Source of the DNA: DAXETY01 sp051155755
GTDB lineage: Bacteria > Desulfobacterota > Desulfobacteria > Desulfobacterales > SG8-13
Direction: 5' to 3'
Length of the DNA stretch: 41,752 nt
NCBI GenBank assembly: GCA_051155755.1
Contig: DAXETY010000046.1
Coordinates: forward strand, 1 to 41,752
Part shown: positions 7,701-15,903 of the stretch, piece after piece
Layout: each line of letters begins with the position of its first letter
How positions within the stretch are numbered: position 1 is the stretch's first letter
The notes under the pieces: generated by a model
What the model saw: the letters and a program-made list of their open reading frames with translations, nothing else
The model's database searches: none
What the model was told of the DNA's origin: nothing
Translations under genes and position numbers: made by a program

Positions 7701-10700
7701 TGAAAGAGCCCAGGCTCGGCACACACTCGCCGCCGTCGGCATCGTAGACGTCCGTGTTCCAGGCCGTTTTGGTAAAAAAGGTGGTGAACAGGTCGCCACC
7801 CAGCCAGTTGTTGTCGTCTTCTTCGATTTCCAGGTAGAACACCAGCTCGGTGCCGGCCTCGAAGGGGTTACCGTTGTTGAGCAAAATCCGGTTGTCCCTG
7901 GCATTGACGACCCCGTCGCCGTTGGTGTCGCCGAACCGGTCACTGGTGTTGGACGGACCGACGTCCAGCACGCCGTTTTTGTTGTTGTCGTTGACATTGT
8001 CGTAGACCGGGCGCCGCGTGCCGTCGATGTCTTCGGCCGCGTACATCCAGCCGAAATCCGAGTACTTGAACCCGGCGCCTTCGTACAGGAAGGTCACGGC
8101 CACCTTCTGCCGGAAGGGGATGACGATTTTATCCGGATCGATGGCGGCATTGCCGGTGTTGAGCTTGATGTGGCTGTTGGTGTCGAGCTGCAGGTTGAGC
8201 AGGGTCAGGTCATCGGTGTTGAATCCGGTGCTGTACTCATATGTGAGATTGCTGGCGCAGCCCGGCGGCAGTTCCTCGTATTCGCCGCCCAGGTCGACTT
8301 TCTCCCGGAAGCTGACCGTAATAGTGTGATCCGCCACCACGTTGGTAAACGAATAAGACGTGGCCGGCGTGACGGCCGTGCCGTCGATCGTCAGGGTGTC
8401 GACCTCGTAGCCCTCGTTGGCAACGATCACGTAAGACTTGGAGCCGCCCTCGGTTACCACGCTGATCCCCGAGGGTGAGATCACGCCGTCGGACCCGGCT
8501 GTGGCGGTTATCGTGTAGGTGGGCCGCTCGGATTGCTCGGCGCCCACGGCGATAAACGCGCCCGGGTTGTTCTGGTTGCTGTACTCGGTTTGCATCCAGC
8601 AGGTGGAGCGCGCCACGTTGCTCACCCGCACCTCGTCGATGATGCCTTCGAAAAAGCGGTTGTCGCCGATGGCGCGGCGGCCCATGACCAGCGGCGCCGC
8701 GCCCGATGACACAAGGTTGCCGCTGTTGTTGTCCGAGCCGTCCTGGCTGCCGTTGACAAACACCCGGGCGGTGGTACCGTCGTAAATGCCGTAGATAAAA
8801 TACCACTGATCCTGATTGAGTACGGTACCGCCGGTCAGGTAGGTGGTCTTGGTGGAGGTCTTGACCCGGAAATTGGCCTGGTCCGAACCCTGAAGGCCCA
8901 GCTGGTAGTTGTAGTTGCTGCCGTCGCTTTTAATCACGATGCCGCAGTCGTCGTTCTGGTCGACGGCGGACTTGACCCAGGCGCTCAGGGTCAACTCGTT
9001 GCCGACGATGTCCAGGCTGCTGCTGGTGGGTGCTTCCACCCAGTCGTCGTCGCCCTTGAAAAAATCGGCCCCTAATATCTTGCCCGCCGCATCCGTGGTG
9101 CCCCCGCCGCCGTCGTTGAGGTTTTTGGGCGTCGCGTGGTTGGCATTGCCGCTGGCGTCGGTATGGCCCGCGTTCCAGTCGGGCGGGCTTTCATCCAGGT
9201 GCCAGACACCGGCAAAGGTGGCATCCCACACGCCGTCTGGGTTTTCGGTGGACACCGATACATCGGCGTTGCCGTAATACACGTAAATGGTAAAATCCGT
9301 ATCCGTGGGCAGTGTGGGAATGCGCACCCAGGCATACAGGCTGCCGCTGGCGCCGTCGTAGTACTCCAGCTCGTGGAACAGCAGTACGTCCGAGGCGTCC
9401 TTGAAGATGATGTCGTAGCCTTCGGTGTGCTGGACATGACCGCCCTGGGTGTCGTGTTTTAGGCTGTTGTCGTTTAAAATCCGGATCAGCACCGGAAAAC
9501 CGTACAGATCGCTCGCACAGCTGGCGCCCATCTGGCTGCTTAGAATGGTGATGGGTTTGCGGTACAGGAAGGTGCCGTCCGGAGACGAGTAATCCCCTTC
9601 GCTGGGCGTAAAGGTCACGTGGATGGTGTGGTCGGCCAATACATTGGCAAAGGTGTACTGGTTGTTGGAAATCGTCACCGCACTGCCGTCCACGAAGACT
9701 TCGTCCACCCGGAAGCCGTAATCCGGGGTAAAGGTGTAGGTTTTGCTGCTGCCCTCGGATACCGTGACGTCGCCCAGGGGCGATACGGCGCCGTCGGTGC
9801 CCTTGGTGGCGGTAATGGTGAACACGTTGCCGTTGATCTCTTCGCTGCCCAGTCCGTAAAAGGTGGCCGGTGAGTTCTGGTTGTTGTATTCGGTTTCGAT
9901 CCAGCAGGCATTGCGGGCGATGCTCGACACCCGGACCTCGTCCAGGCGGCCGTCGAGCGGATCGTTGCCGCCTTCAGAACCAAACTCCAGCTCAGAGCCG
10001 TTCGAGGGCGGACTGTCGCTACAGGCCACTGCGTTGCCCAGCTGGGTGCCGTTCCAGTAGTAGCGAATCTGGTTGTTGGCGTTGTCGAACACGGCCGTCA
10101 TGAAATGCCAAGTGCCCAAGTTGATGTAAGGACTTGCGGTGGCCGTGTAGGTACCGCCGCCGATCCGCACCTTGGGATCGTCGGGCTGGCCCATGAACAT
10201 GCCGTAGGCGTTGGCGCCGCTGGGCCCTTTTTTGGACACGATCCCGTTAAATGCGGTCGGGGTGCTGTCAAAGTTCACCCAGGCCGAAAGGGTGATATCA
10301 CCGGTCAGATCCAGAGACCCGTGGTCGGGCACGAGCACGTTTTCATCGCTGGCGGTGAAATGCAGGGCCGGTCCGATCTTGCCGCTGATCAGGTCGCTGG
10401 TTTCCATGTTGTGGGTCTGGCCGTGGTTGCCGTTGTTGCTGGAGTCCCGTACGCCCGCAGATGCATTGGTCGGGGCCTGGTTCAGGTGCCAGACACCGGC
10501 GTAGCTGCCGGTCCACACCCAGTCGGAATCCGCGGTGGGCGTGGAGATCTCGCTGTTGCCGTAGTACATGTAAATGGTGGTGTCGGTGTCGGTGGGCAGA
10601 CTGGGGATACGCACCCAGGCTACCAGCGTGCCGGCGGCCGGGTCGTAAACCTCAACCTCGTGGCTGAGGGGCGTGCCGTCCACCTGCTTGAAAATGATGT

Positions 10701-12894
10701 CGTATCCGCTGTCGTTGGCCACGTGGCCGCCGTTGGATACCGACTTAAGCTGGCTGTCGTTGGCGATGCTCACCAGCAGCGGGTAATGGTAGAGGTTGGC
10801 CTGGCAGCCGGACTTGACCTTGGTGTGATCGATGGTGAGCGCCCGGCGGTAGTTGAACGAACCCTCCGACCAGTTGAAGTCGCCCTGGATGGGCAGAAAA
10901 TTTACGTAAATGGTGTGATCGCCGGTTACGTTGGTGAAGGTGTACTCGTTGTTCGTCACCGTTTCGCTGTAGCCGTCCACCAGCACCTCGTTGATCATGT
11001 AGCCGTAATCGGCGGTGATCACGTAGGTCTGGCTGCCGCCGTCGGGCACGATCTTTTCCCCGTTGGGGGTGATCGTACCGAAACCGTTGGTGCTGGAAAT
11101 GATGCTGTGGCCGGCAATGGCGGTCTGTTCGGTGCCGACCGAATAGAATGAACCCGGGGCACTGAGGTTGTTGTACTCGGTTTTCAGCCAGCAGCTGGAC
11201 CGCGCAACGTTGGAAACCCGAACTTCGTCCATGATCCCGTCCGGGCTGTCCCAATTATCGCTGTATGTGGAACCGATCGCCAGAGGCCCGTCAGTATCGT
11301 ACATGGTGCCGCCGGCATCGGAGCGGGAGGAAATCTGGTTGCCGTTCAGATACAGCCGCAGGGTCGATCCGCCGTCGTGCGTGCCGGCCACGTGATACCA
11401 GTTACCGGCGGTAATATCACCGTAGTTGCCGCCGACCCAATGCCAGTTGTTTGAAGTGTTGATCCACTGAATCGCCGGCCGAATGCTGGAGCCGTTTGAG
11501 TCCATAATGATTCGGTACGAAGCCCATATGGGTCCGTCCTCGTCGCGTTTGCGGAACAGTTCACTGTCACGTCCGGCGTTGTCGAGCTTCACCCAGGCTT
11601 CGAAGGTAATCTGGCCACTGGTGGTCAGGGCCGGATGGTCGGGGATTTCGATCAATTCGTTGGTGCCGTCAAAGTCCAAGCCGCTGGCAAACATTGCCGG
11701 GTCCAGGTCACCGGTCTCCATGTTCACGGCCCGGCCGTGGTTGGCATTGGCGGTGCTGTCCTTGATTTCACCGGAAAAGCCGGCCGGGGTCTGGTTCAGG
11801 TGCCAGACGCCCGCATGGCCCGAGCTCCACACCGCGGCCGGCTGTCCGGTGGGGCTGGTTATGGCGCCGTCGCCGTAGTACATCCAGATCTCGGTGGCAC
11901 TGGAAGCCGACAGGGTCGGCACGCGCACCCAGGCTACCAGGCTGCCGGTCAGCGCATCGTACTTCTCAATTTCGTGGTACAACTGTATGCCGGAGCCGTC
12001 TTGAAACACGATGTCGTAGCCCTGGCTGCTCTGGACGTGGTCGCGCAGGTCGGCGTCGTTGTCGATTTTTACCAGCATCGGATAATCCGAAAGGCTGGAA
12101 CCGCAGCTGCCGTCCACCTTGGCCGCATCCACGGTGATCTTTTTCTTGTAGGCGTACTGGCCGCTTGCAACCGCCGCAGGCGCAAAGGCCGCCACCACCT
12201 GGGCGGCGCGGTTGTAGTTGCAGGATGTGGAGGTGGTTTCGGTGAGCGTCACGGTATTGGTGTCGGGGCTGATCATCGAATCGCCGGCGTGAAAGGCACT
12301 GGCCGGCGTTATGCTCCATTGCCGGGTCCATCCGGAAGGCGTTGCGAACTGGGAACAATTTTCGTCACCGTGGCCGGTGGTACCCAGGACCAGCGATCCC
12401 GCGGCGGGCGGCGCCACGCTGGTTGATATACTGTTGGCCAATACACCGACACCGGTCATGTTTACGGCCGCCCCAGAGGGCACCTGCTGGGCCAGGCCCT
12501 CCCACAGCATCACGGCCAGGGAAGGCGCGGTCGTTCCGGCGTCGACTGTAAAGCTGTACGTGCCGGCCGCCGGCAGGTCGGTGTCCAGCATGACCCACAT
12601 GGAGGTGGCGTTGCCGGCCCCGGCAGTTTCCACCATTTCGGCCACCTTGGTCAGGTCCCGTCCATCGATCCGGACCGAATTGATCCCAGTGGTGCCTTCG
12701 GCATCCAGGCAGACGATCAGCATGCGGTTGCTGCCGCTGGTGATGGTCACCGTGGCGGAGGTGTCATCGGAACCATTGAGGTACAGCCGTGAGATGGCGG
12801 CCTGGGGAATCGCAGCGGCCTGCAATATGACCACGGCGATGATCACCGCCGGCATCCAGGGGCTCCATATCCGTTTGAGGCTTTTCTCGCTCAT
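4756..12894 (-). CDS. pilY1: Giant PilY1-like type IV pilus tip adhesin with three DUF2341-LamG modules
   Basis: 2712 residues; most PilY1 proteins have about 1000-1200. After an N-terminal hydrophobic export signal (about 10-35) and a beta-rich domain, three similar modules of about 430 residues follow. Each has a DUF2341 domain (starts near 243, 678, 1108), a LamG/concanavalin-like domain (from AGVWHL to EVRVS) and a short InlB-type beta repeat (about 596-668, 1021-1098, 1459-1531). Then come a dockerin-like loop (DTNGDGVVNARD), a DUF4114 region (GWEDLPGGGDTDHNDLVF, about 1730-1830) and the PilY1 beta-propeller (about 2230-2712), with VGALDGMLHAFDAG and a calcium loop DSDANGYID near 2459. 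No von Willebrand A domain was recognised. It should sit at the pilus tip with the minor pilins. The start at 12894 has GGAG 8 bases upstream. Last gene of the minor-pilin operon. Confidence 0.92.
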   Translation of the reverse strand: MSEKSLKRIWSPWMPAVIIAVVILQAAAIPQAAISRLYLNGSDDTSATVTITSGSNRMLIVCLDAEGTTGINSVRIDGRDLTKVAEMVETAGAGNATSMWVMLDTDLPAAGTYSFTVDAGTTAPSLAVMLWEGLAQQVPSGAAVNMTGVGVLANSISTSVAPPAAGSLVLGTTGHGDENCSQFATPSGWTRQWSITPASAFHAGDSMISPDTNTVTLTETTSTSCNYNRAAQVVAAFAPAAVASGQYAYKKKITVDAAKVDGSCGSSLSDYPMLVKIDNDADLRDHVQSSQGYDIVFQDGSGIQLYHEIEKYDALTGSLVAWVRVPTLSASSATEIWMYYGDGAITSPTGQPAAVWSSGHAGVWHLNQTPAGFSGEIKDSTANANHGRAVNMETGDLDPAMFASGLDFDGTNELIEIPDHPALTTSGQITFEAWVKLDNAGRDSELFRKRDEDGPIWASYRIIMDSNGSSIRPAIQWINTSNNWHWVGGNYGDITAGNWYHVAGTHDGGSTLRLYLNGNQISSRSDAGGTMYDTDGPLAIGSTYSDNWDSPDGIMDEVRVSNVARSSCWLKTEYNNLSAPGSFYSVGTEQTAIAGHSIISSTNGFGTITPNGEKIVPDGGSQTYVITADYGYMINEVLVDGYSETVTNNEYTFTNVTGDHTIYVNFLPIQGDFNWSEGSFNYRRALTIDHTKVKSGCQANLYHYPLLVSIANDSQLKSVSNGGHVANDSGYDIIFKQVDGTPLSHEVEVYDPAAGTLVAWVRIPSLPTDTDTTIYMYYGNSEISTPTADSDWVWTGSYAGVWHLNQAPTNASAGVRDSSNNGNHGQTHNMETSDLISGKIGPALHFTASDENVLVPDHGSLDLTGDITLSAWVNFDSTPTAFNGIVSKKGPSGANAYGMFMGQPDDPKVRIGGGTYTATASPYINLGTWHFMTAVFDNANNQIRYYWNGTQLGNAVACSDSPPSNGSELEFGSEGGNDPLDGRLDEVRVSSIARNACWIETEYNNQNSPATFYGLGSEEINGNVFTITATKGTDGAVSPLGDVTVSEGSSKTYTFTPDYGFRVDEVFVDGSAVTISNNQYTFANVLADHTIHVTFTPSEGDYSSPDGTFLYRKPITILSSQMGASCASDLYGFPVLIRILNDNSLKHDTQGGHVQHTEGYDIIFKDASDVLLFHELEYYDGASGSLYAWVRIPTLPTDTDFTIYVYYGNADVSVSTENPDGVWDATFAGVWHLDESPPDWNAGHTDASGNANHATPKNLNDGGGGTTDAAGKILGADFFKGDDDWVEAPTSSSLDIVGNELTLSAWVKSAVDQNDDCGIVIKSDGSNYNYQLGLQGSDQANFRVKTSTKTTYLTGGTVLNQDQWYFIYGIYDGTTARVFVNGSQDGSDNNSGNLVSSGAAPLVMGRRAIGDNRFFEGIIDEVRVSNVARSTCWMQTEYSNQNNPGAFIAVGAEQSERPTYTITATAGSDGVISPSGISVVTEGGSKSYVIVANEGYEVDTLTIDGTAVTPATSYSFTNVVADHTITVSFREKVDLGGEYEELPPGCASNLTYEYSTGFNTDDLTLLNLQLDTNSHIKLNTGNAAIDPDKIVIPFRQKVAVTFLYEGAGFKYSDFGWMYAAEDIDGTRRPVYDNVNDNNKNGVLDVGPSNTSDRFGDTNGDGVVNARDNRILLNNGNPFEAGTELVFYLEIEEDDNNWLGGDLFTTFFTKTAWNTDVYDADGGECVPSLGSFTKTFYLGRAITEGSCKLSSNWMDADAVTRADNVFGLTFGYDDTQTMDITYGEKFPHVVVGAPSNKPNEWVLGWEDLPGGGDTDHNDLVFIIERETGGTVQLNADKAISSPDENANISGVTIGVYDYIPCAGMTDIEYELSIDGGTNWVPIDAWDEVYEFTLGADNRKFIDQEVLNWSPGSPAYTYRTRRVDFTGLALTGNELIWRATMKSREEGCEPKLIDLNLDISVNTHGFISRSAPVILGNVMYAGNMETPDVGWATDEMRGHLFATRIYDPTDPDQTSALDLWDAGAVLQTKAPSDRTIYIPDISVVSISNEVIGHGDGFTKTFSGTLGYFPISATTVRITDTIEIFADERTDVLDGDMGGTGKINRFTGDFEINFATAPGDGVPIKASYQYYQTSATLRNFTAAGVTNAELGLTNATVEPSGYVYDLNGDGSYTAADGDWLVNWVRGYADGAGIKKEWLLGPIDHSMPAVATPPNRPSWFYGTAVNEAERTSYEYFMDSNATRKTVIYVGALDGMLHAFDAGRFRHGDNLGTAGIEENRGYFYWPSTWATCPSYCSATQCSTGACPDYGTGEELWAFIPANLVPRLKNNAMSLSDKAYVDASPAIADVYINGSWHTVLLSAEGIGGDTIFCLDITDPDNPSFLWEFADPDLFRSRSSPSVGQVGRLYQNGTTKWVAFFVSGKTYEDTLYPSIYIIDIADGSVVERIFLDADTAGMGGVLSGQPAIVDSDANGYIDRLYIGSDKGLMYKVNLPDDPDSLDYGINHCVINRDTTDSLGSVVDPNWVMQPIYGSPTVVVDNDLNADGTIDYDIRIFFGTGDSPYYDEDINTADVRYHFYAFKDKAGKGICDENKVYLDWFYQLPEGHRVYASAFAAAGKIYFGTSTAETEDPCASSNDPNVTSGKLFAFDMDQSYNLEATPLFEQEVGDIVVSPIVEDRHLFVNSKDSGLQAFGSGKFNNQVLKGGNPQVFVRFWREMY

Positions 12895-12988
12895 CGTCTT
12901 CGCTCCACAGTCTCTTCGCTTCGATTGCATCGGCGCTGCTCAGTCTCGCGGATCAGGTTGAATCTGCTGTTTCCGTATCGGCGGTCCA

Positions 12989-13615
12989 TCAAAGTTGATT
13001 GCCGAAATTCGGATCGGAAAAATCGATGGCCTCCAGGTCGTCATTGCGATAGTTCTTGCCCGCGCCGGCGCCGGCCTGGGCTTTGTAGCCGGAAACCGAC
13101 TGGCCGGAGGTGTCGCCCTCCAGCAGGGTCTCGATGCTGCAGACCGTGCCGCGGGGGTCGGTCGCGGTGGACCGTGCAAAAATCATCCCGTCGGCGTCGT
13201 TGATCGGCCCGCCGCCGTCGTCGTTGTTCCAGATCGTGACCTGGTAGGTCACGCCCCCGAGTTCGGTGTCGATCCACAGCACACCGCCGGCGAAATTGAT
13301 ATCGGTGGCGGCGTCCTTGCCGTTCATGCTGCCGTCCAGGGCGAAATTCCAACTGCCGGGCAGATTGTTGGCCAGCTGGGTGGCGTTGTTTTCGATAAAC
13401 GGCACGCTCAACAGTTCGCGGACATGCTGCATGCCGGCCTCGGCCGTGTAAAAAGCCCGCTCGTAGAGCAGCACGTTGGTGGAAATGCTCGACTCGGTCG
13501 TGCTGGTGTCCACCGCGGTGACGCCCACCAGGGTGAGCAATACCAGCACCATGATGGCCGAAACCATGATGTAGCCGTCTTCATTTTTGAGCCGATCGCG
13601 TCTCGGATTCATCAT
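12989..13615 (-). CDS. pilX: PilX-like minor pilin
   Basis: 208 residues. A short charged N-terminus, then DGYIMVSAIMVLVLLTLVGV (about 13-32), the hydrophobic helix typical of the PilX N-terminal domain, then TSTTESSIS and YERAFYTAEAG, the usual PilX signature region. The rest is a globular, Asp/Gly-rich pilin head. The residue five positions after the presumed prepilin peptidase site is Ser rather than Glu, as in many PilX proteins, so it may occupy a special position in the tip complex. The start is the first of two adjacent ATGs; GGGAGG lies 7 bases before it. It sits 29 bases after pilV and 94 before pilY1. PilX, PilW, PilV and FimT prime pilus assembly together with PilY1. Confidence 0.85.
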   Translation of the reverse strand: MMNPRRDRLKNEDGYIMVSAIMVLVLLTLVGVTAVDTSTTESSISTNVLLYERAFYTAEAGMQHVRELLSVPFIENNATQLANNLPGSWNFALDGSMNGKDAATDINFAGGVLWIDTELGGVTYQVTIWNNDDGGGPINDADGMIFARSTATDPRGTVCSIETLLEGDTSGQSVSGYKAQAGAGAGKNYRNDDLEAIDFSDPNFGNQL

Positions 13616-13644
13616 CGGCTGTCCTCCCTGTTCGGACCGGGCGT

Positions 13645-14100
13645 TTAGGGCTCCTGCGCCTTGATAAAATTGATAATGACGTCCCTGGCGTTGGGGTTGT
13701 CCGAACTGACCCACAACATGATCGTTTTGGTCTGGTTAATGGGTGCATCGTCGGTAATCGACCAGACCACCCGGTAGCTGCCGTCGACGATCTGATGCGG
13801 GCTGCCGTTTTCATCCAGCTGAGCATCGTCGAACGGCAGGCCGGCCAGCCGCTCCATCCAGTCGGCCGCCACCACCGTTGCTTCGGTCTGCATGCGGGCG
13901 GCGGCGTTCAGGTTCACTGATCGAATCTGCATGCCGGCCACCGCCAGAATGCCGATGGCAAAAATGCCCAGGGCGAACAGCACTTCGAGCAGCGTAAAGC
14001 CGCGATTGTCGCTGGGATGCGGCAGTGCACTGCTCCGGCCTGCATGAGCGGTGCGTTGGTCCCGGGAGCCACTTCGATATCTTTCAATGTCGATGCTCAT
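13645..14100 (-). CDS. pilV: PilV-like minor pilin
   Basis: 151 residues with a type III (prepilin) signal: Gly34 then FTLLEVLFALGIFAIGILAV, with Glu at +5 of the mature protein and a hydrophobic helix of about 20 residues. The next stretch (AGMQIRSVNLNAAARMQTEA) is typical of PilV. The 34-residue leader is longer than usual and contains no other Met, so either the leader is long or translation starts at a non-ATG codon. It starts 3 bases after the pilW stop, so coupling is likely. Processed by the prepilin peptidase PilD, which is encoded elsewhere. Confidence 0.85.
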   Translation of the reverse strand: MSIDIERYRSGSRDQRTAHAGRSSALPHPSDNRGFTLLEVLFALGIFAIGILAVAGMQIRSVNLNAAARMQTEATVVAADWMERLAGLPFDDAQLDENGSPHQIVDGSYRVVWSITDDAPINQTKTIMLWVSSDNPNARDVIINFIKAQEP

Positions 14101-14103
14101 CTG

Positions 14104-15003
14104 TTACAGTCCCATGTTGCGGCAAAACACCGTGGTTTCCAGCAGGCAGCGCTGGTATCCATCGCTGACCATCAAGTGCTGGTTGCCGACCACGTAGGTG
14201 CGGGTCTCTGAATGTCCCCGCACCGGATGGCGGGTGCGCGCCAGCAGCCAGATGCGCACGGCCCGGATGTCGAACACCGGCGCCGAAGGCATCAGCGCCG
14301 ATCCGGCCGGCCAGTCCATCGCATCGATCACCCCATCGTCGTTGGTGTCGATCACTTTGTTCAGAAAACCGCCGCCGGTGGCGTCAAAGGCCCAGATGAC
14401 ATGACCGTTGGCCGATCGATCGAGTTCACCGTCACCGTCGCTGTCAAAAGCGTAGGCAAACCGGACCGCTTCGATATCATAGGCCAGGATACTGGCCGTG
14501 GCCGGCGGATTGTTGCGGGTTCGTTCCAGTTCGGTGCCGAAAAGGCTGAAGGTGATGTTTTCGTTGGTATCGGCGACATCGCCGTCATAACAGCACTCGT
14601 CGAGCTCATCGATCTGGCCGTCACCGTCATCGTCGGCGCCGTTGGTCCCCAGGGCGGGATCATCCACTTCGTTATCCAGGGTGAACTGCATCATCGTGGG
14701 CGAAGCCAGCAAAAAGCCGGCCCCGCTGGATTCGGCGAAATCGTCGATACCGTTGGCCCCGTCGTTGTCGATGCCGTCGGTAAATGCCGGATCATAGCCG
14801 GCCATGCGGATTTCACGCTTCATCAAAACCAGCGCCGCCCGGGCGTTTTGCTGCATCTCCACCACCATTTTCTGCGCCGTGTTGGAAGCCTGCATCGAGG
14901 TGTACACCTGAATGATCACCGTGATGGCGATCAGCCCGACCGCCATGGCGATCATCAATTCGATCAGGGTAAAGCCGTTTTCCCGGGTTTTTCCACCCAT
15001 CAT
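14104..15003 (-). CDS. pilW: PilW-like minor pilin
   Basis: 299 residues. The leader MMGGKTRENG ends at the prepilin peptidase site and is followed by FTLIELMIAMAVGLIAITVI, with Glu at +5. The next segment (MQQNARAALVLMKREIRMAGYDP) is the conserved PilW region. The head is rich in acidic, calcium-type motifs such as DGIDNDGANG and DDDGDGQIDE (about 75-125), so calcium may stabilise it. It begins 1 base after the fimT stop. Start codons at 15003 and 15000 are adjacent and equivalent. Confidence 0.88.
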   Translation of the reverse strand: MMGGKTRENGFTLIELMIAMAVGLIAITVIIQVYTSMQASNTAQKMVVEMQQNARAALVLMKREIRMAGYDPAFTDGIDNDGANGIDDFAESSGAGFLLASPTMMQFTLDNEVDDPALGTNGADDDGDGQIDELDECCYDGDVADTNENITFSLFGTELERTRNNPPATASILAYDIEAVRFAYAFDSDGDGELDRSANGHVIWAFDATGGGFLNKVIDTNDDGVIDAMDWPAGSALMPSAPVFDIRAVRIWLLARTRHPVRGHSETRTYVVGNQHLMVSDGYQRCLLETTVFCRNMGL

Positions 15004-15004
15004 A

Positions 15005-15448
15005 TCAGTCCACCCGCGTGCTGCCGGTCAGGCTGAGCCGAATGACATGGCTCTGGTTGCTGTTGTTTTCCAGGGTGATATCCACGTCCTGGTCCGGAAA
15101 GCCCCGACTGTTGAAGGAGATCGTGTTTTGGACGGTGGTGGTCATGCTGCGGTAGACCGTCTTGAGGTCCACGCCCTCCGGAACGCGATCTTGGTGAATG
15201 GTGGTGCCGTTGCGGACCACCGTATAGCGTTCGTTGGAAGGATCGAAGTTTACGGTCACATCGGTGTTGCCCTTGATCGCCTCGAGTCGGGCCGCGTTGA
15301 GCGCCATGACCACATCACTGGTGCCGCTCTCCAGGCGGTGCCGAGGCATCCAGCCCAGATAATTCGGTACCGCGATCGCCGATACGATACCGGCAATCGC
15401 GATGGTGATCATGACTTCCTGCAGGGTGAATCCGGCCTGATTTCGCAT
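15005..15448 (-). CDS. FimT/GspH-like pseudopilin, first gene of the pilus tip operon
   Basis: 147 residues with a short prepilin leader MRNQAG followed by FTLQEVMITIAIAGIVSAIAVPNYLGW, with Glu at +5. The downstream head (ALNAARLEAIKGN, then a beta-rich part) matches the GspH/FimT family. The frame stays open to 15688 upstream, but the 15448 ATG is chosen because it gives the short leader, has GGGAGAG upstream and lies about 19 bases after the start predicted for a sigma-54 promoter at 15477-15493. The promoter would be inside the gene if an earlier start were used. Heads the order fimT-pilW-pilV-pilX-pilY1. Confidence 0.87.
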   Translation of the reverse strand: MRNQAGFTLQEVMITIAIAGIVSAIAVPNYLGWMPRHRLESGTSDVVMALNAARLEAIKGNTDVTVNFDPSNERYTVVRNGTTIHQDRVPEGVDLKTVYRSMTTTVQNTISFNSRGFPDQDVDITLENNSNQSHVIRLSLTGSTRVD

Positions 15449-15476
15449 GGTTTTCGGCTCTCCCGGTGCGCTTTTC

Positions 15477-15493
15477 GAGCAATTTTTATGCCA
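15477..15493 (-). promoter_or_regulatory. Sigma-54 promoter of the minor-pilin/PilY1 operon
   Basis: Minus strand TGGCATAAAAATTGCTC: TGGCA at -24 and TTGCT at -12, with exactly 10 bases between the GG (15492-15491) and the GC (15480-15479). This matches the sigma-54 consensus TGGCAC-N5-TTGCA at all key bases. The start of transcription would be near 15467, immediately before the GGGAGAG ribosome site of the first gene. Transcription would need an NtrC-type activator; a PilR homologue is the obvious candidate but is not in the window. Confidence 0.75.
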
Positions 15494-15731
15494 TTGCAGA
15501 TCACTCCGCCGGAATCGCGTTCTATGTTGGGTCAGAACGGATACAATACAATAAAGTACGGATGCTAAGTAGAAAGGAACACTCGCATTTGGGGGAAAAC
15601 ACACAAGCTGGCGGGAAAAATCACTCAGGGCTGTTATTAATGCTGCGAAATTGGATCGGGGGATGACGATATTAAAAGAATTAACCAAAAGTATAAATTT
15701 TTTTTATAGTTATTCTTTCTGATTTGATTTT

Positions 15732-15760
15732 TTGACAGTACGATTCCGATGGACTATTTT
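15732..15760 (+). promoter_or_regulatory. Sigma-70 promoter of the radical SAM gene
   Basis: TTGACA (15732-15737), 17 bases, TATTTT (15755-15760). Perfect -35, ideal spacing, AT-rich upstream DNA. The start would be near 15767, giving a leader of about 137 bases. Confidence 0.65.
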
Positions 15761-15903
15761 TTAGCACATACAAAGATCACCTCGAATCGGTCTTCACCGT
15801 ATCCATGCGGTTTCAAATGCCACAGCCTTGGATACACGGACGGCAGCCGGATTGAACGCGTGATGCGAATCGCCATCGGGGTTCACTACGTCGGGAGGAT
15901 CCC

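Larger units (their letters stand above)
15449..15903. other. Divergent intergenic region between the pilus operon and the radical SAM gene
   Basis: It contains the sigma-54 promoter on the left and the sigma-70 promoter of the radical SAM gene on the right. The middle (about 15660-15735) is strongly AT-rich, with a run of T residues, and could bind nucleoid proteins or an activator. No small gene seen. Confidence 0.5.

Noticed and set aside
6904..8478. Long plus-strand open frame (over 500 codons) opposite the PilY1 gene
   Set aside because: It is rich in Val, Gly, Asp and His without family motifs, as expected from the complement of a GC-rich gene; the minus strand has clear domains throughout.
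15449..15688. N-terminal extension of the fimT-like gene
   Set aside because: It would hide the prepilin leader and include the sigma-54 promoter.
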